NCBI GenBank assembly: GCA_963809245.1
Contig: CAWEIU010000003.1
Location: 558,001 to 622,000, forward strand
Direction: 5' to 3'
Length of the DNA stretch: 64,000 bases
Source: Roseiarcus sp963809245
GTDB lineage: Bacteria > Pseudomonadota > Alphaproteobacteria > Rhizobiales > Beijerinckiaceae
The notes beneath the pieces were generated by a model. It was not told where the DNA came from, made no database searches, and saw nothing but the letters and a program-made list of their open reading frames with translations. The position numbers and the translations under genes were made by a program. Below, piece after piece: positions 63,562 through 64,000 of this stretch (its first letter is position 1; every line of letters begins with the position of its first letter).

Positions 63562-64000
63562 GCGCCAGCGCCCCGAGCGCGACCGCCTCGATCGCGCAGG
63601 CGGCGCGATAGAGCGTAAGCCCCCGCCTTATGTCCGCGGCCGTCGCCGCCGCGCGGCCCGCGCCCATATAGGCGTCGTCGACGCGCGTTTCGCCGTAGAC
63701 GCGCGGCCCTGCAAGCTTCAACCCCAGCGCCCCCGCCATCGCCGCCTCGGGCCAGCCCGCGTTGGGCGAGCGATGCGAGGGCGCGTCGCGCCGGATCGCG
63801 CGCCAGCCTTCAGCCGGCCGCGCGCCCGGCGTGAGCGTTGCGGCGATCAGCAGCCACAGCGCCGCCAGACGCGAGGCCGGGAGATTGACGAGATCGTCGA
63901 GCCGCGCCGCCGCCCACCCGAAGGCGAGATAGCGGTCGTTGCGATGGCCGATCATGCTGTCGGCGGTGTTGATCGCCTTGTAGATCGCGCCGCCCGGCAG
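63545..64000 (-). CDS. cobD: Adenosylcobinamide-phosphate synthase, cut by window edge
   Basis: C-terminal part only; the start lies beyond 64000. The reading frame is open to the edge and contains KAINTADSMIGHRNDRYLAF, the CobD/CbiB hallmark, then DDLVNLPASRLAALWLLIAA and AGWPEAAMAGALGLKLAGPR. Membrane enzyme joining aminopropanol to the corrinoid. Converges on cobQ with a 17-base overlap. Confidence 0.92.
   Translation of the reverse strand: MPGGAIYKAINTADSMIGHRNDRYLAFGWAAARLDDLVNLPASRLAALWLLIAATLTPGARPAEGWRAIRRDAPSHRSPNAGWPEAAMAGALGLKLAGPRVYGETRVDDAYMGAGRAAATAADIRRGLTLYRAACAIEAVALGALALIVRG

Overview
The window reads as a chromosomal segment of a high-GC alphaproteobacterium, most likely order Hyphomicrobiales (Rhizobiales). 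The main evidence is CtrA with a FliJ-like gene divergent to it, the three-part proton-translocating transhydrogenase (pntAA, pntAB, pntB) preceded by an aa3-oxidase subunit IV gene, an imuA-imuB-dnaE2 SOS cassette with an alphaproteobacterial LexA site (GTTC-N7-GTTC), an amino acid:[carrier protein] ligase, and cobalamin genes. Genus cannot be fixed from the sequence alone. No rRNA, tRNA or CRISPR array was found.

Layout. 0.1-6.6 kb: SOS mutagenesis cassette on the minus strand. imuA and imuB are intact; dnaE2 is broken by three single-base insertions and carries palindromic repeats inside its reading frame. A DUF559 endonuclease-like gene flanked by the same repeats sits between imuB and dnaE2. 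6.67-9.38 kb: graveyard of IS1-family and IS5-family fragments around an AT-rich orphan gene. 9.4-13.8 kb: hydrolase, small protein, DeoR regulator with MFS transporter, FAD oxidase. 14.1-19.2 kb: core block ctrA, fliJ-like, coxIV, pntAA-pntAB-pntB. 19.3-22.8 kb: frameshifted ECF sigma factor and GFA-family gene, then an IS110 transposase, with an inverted pair of ~120 bp repeats around the GFA/IS110 part. 22.8-26.1 kb: TPR lipoprotein, rpsU, purK, purE, chaB.

26.5-30.05 kb: tightly coupled accessory operon of a MerR-like DNA-binding protein, an N6-adenine DNA methyltransferase (one frameshift) and a PIN-domain nuclease, a candidate defence or addiction module. 30.5-43.8 kb: housekeeping genes: HTH protein, two DUF465 proteins, queG, a GST, pncA, a flippase-like membrane protein, MgtC, a BTLCP protease, kup, a class IV aminotransferase, a sulfotransferase-like protein, lgt, a MidA-type methyltransferase, pgeF. 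44.0-48.7 kb: methionine genes metY and metA, then a flavin reductase and an acyl-CoA synthetase.

50.2-53.9 kb: divergent carrier-protein cluster (ACP and esterase one way; acyl-CoA dehydrogenase and amino acid:[carrier protein] ligase the other way). Its 291 bp intergenic region holds a perfect CtrA box, a 24 bp palindrome and another inverted repeat. 54-57.7 kb: GcdH-like dehydrogenase, two tandem paralogous glycine-rich secreted proteins, AraC regulator. 58.1-61.4 kb: second carrier-protein cluster (ACP, adenylate-forming ligase and FabG-like reductase with 8 bp overlaps; divergent acyltransferase-like gene). 61.5-64.0 kb: cobO, cobQ and the cut-off cobD.

Several genes (dnaE2 three times, the ECF sigma factor, GFA, a small HTH gene) carry what look like single extra bases. 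They may be true pseudogenes or assembly errors, and each such call should be read with that in mind.
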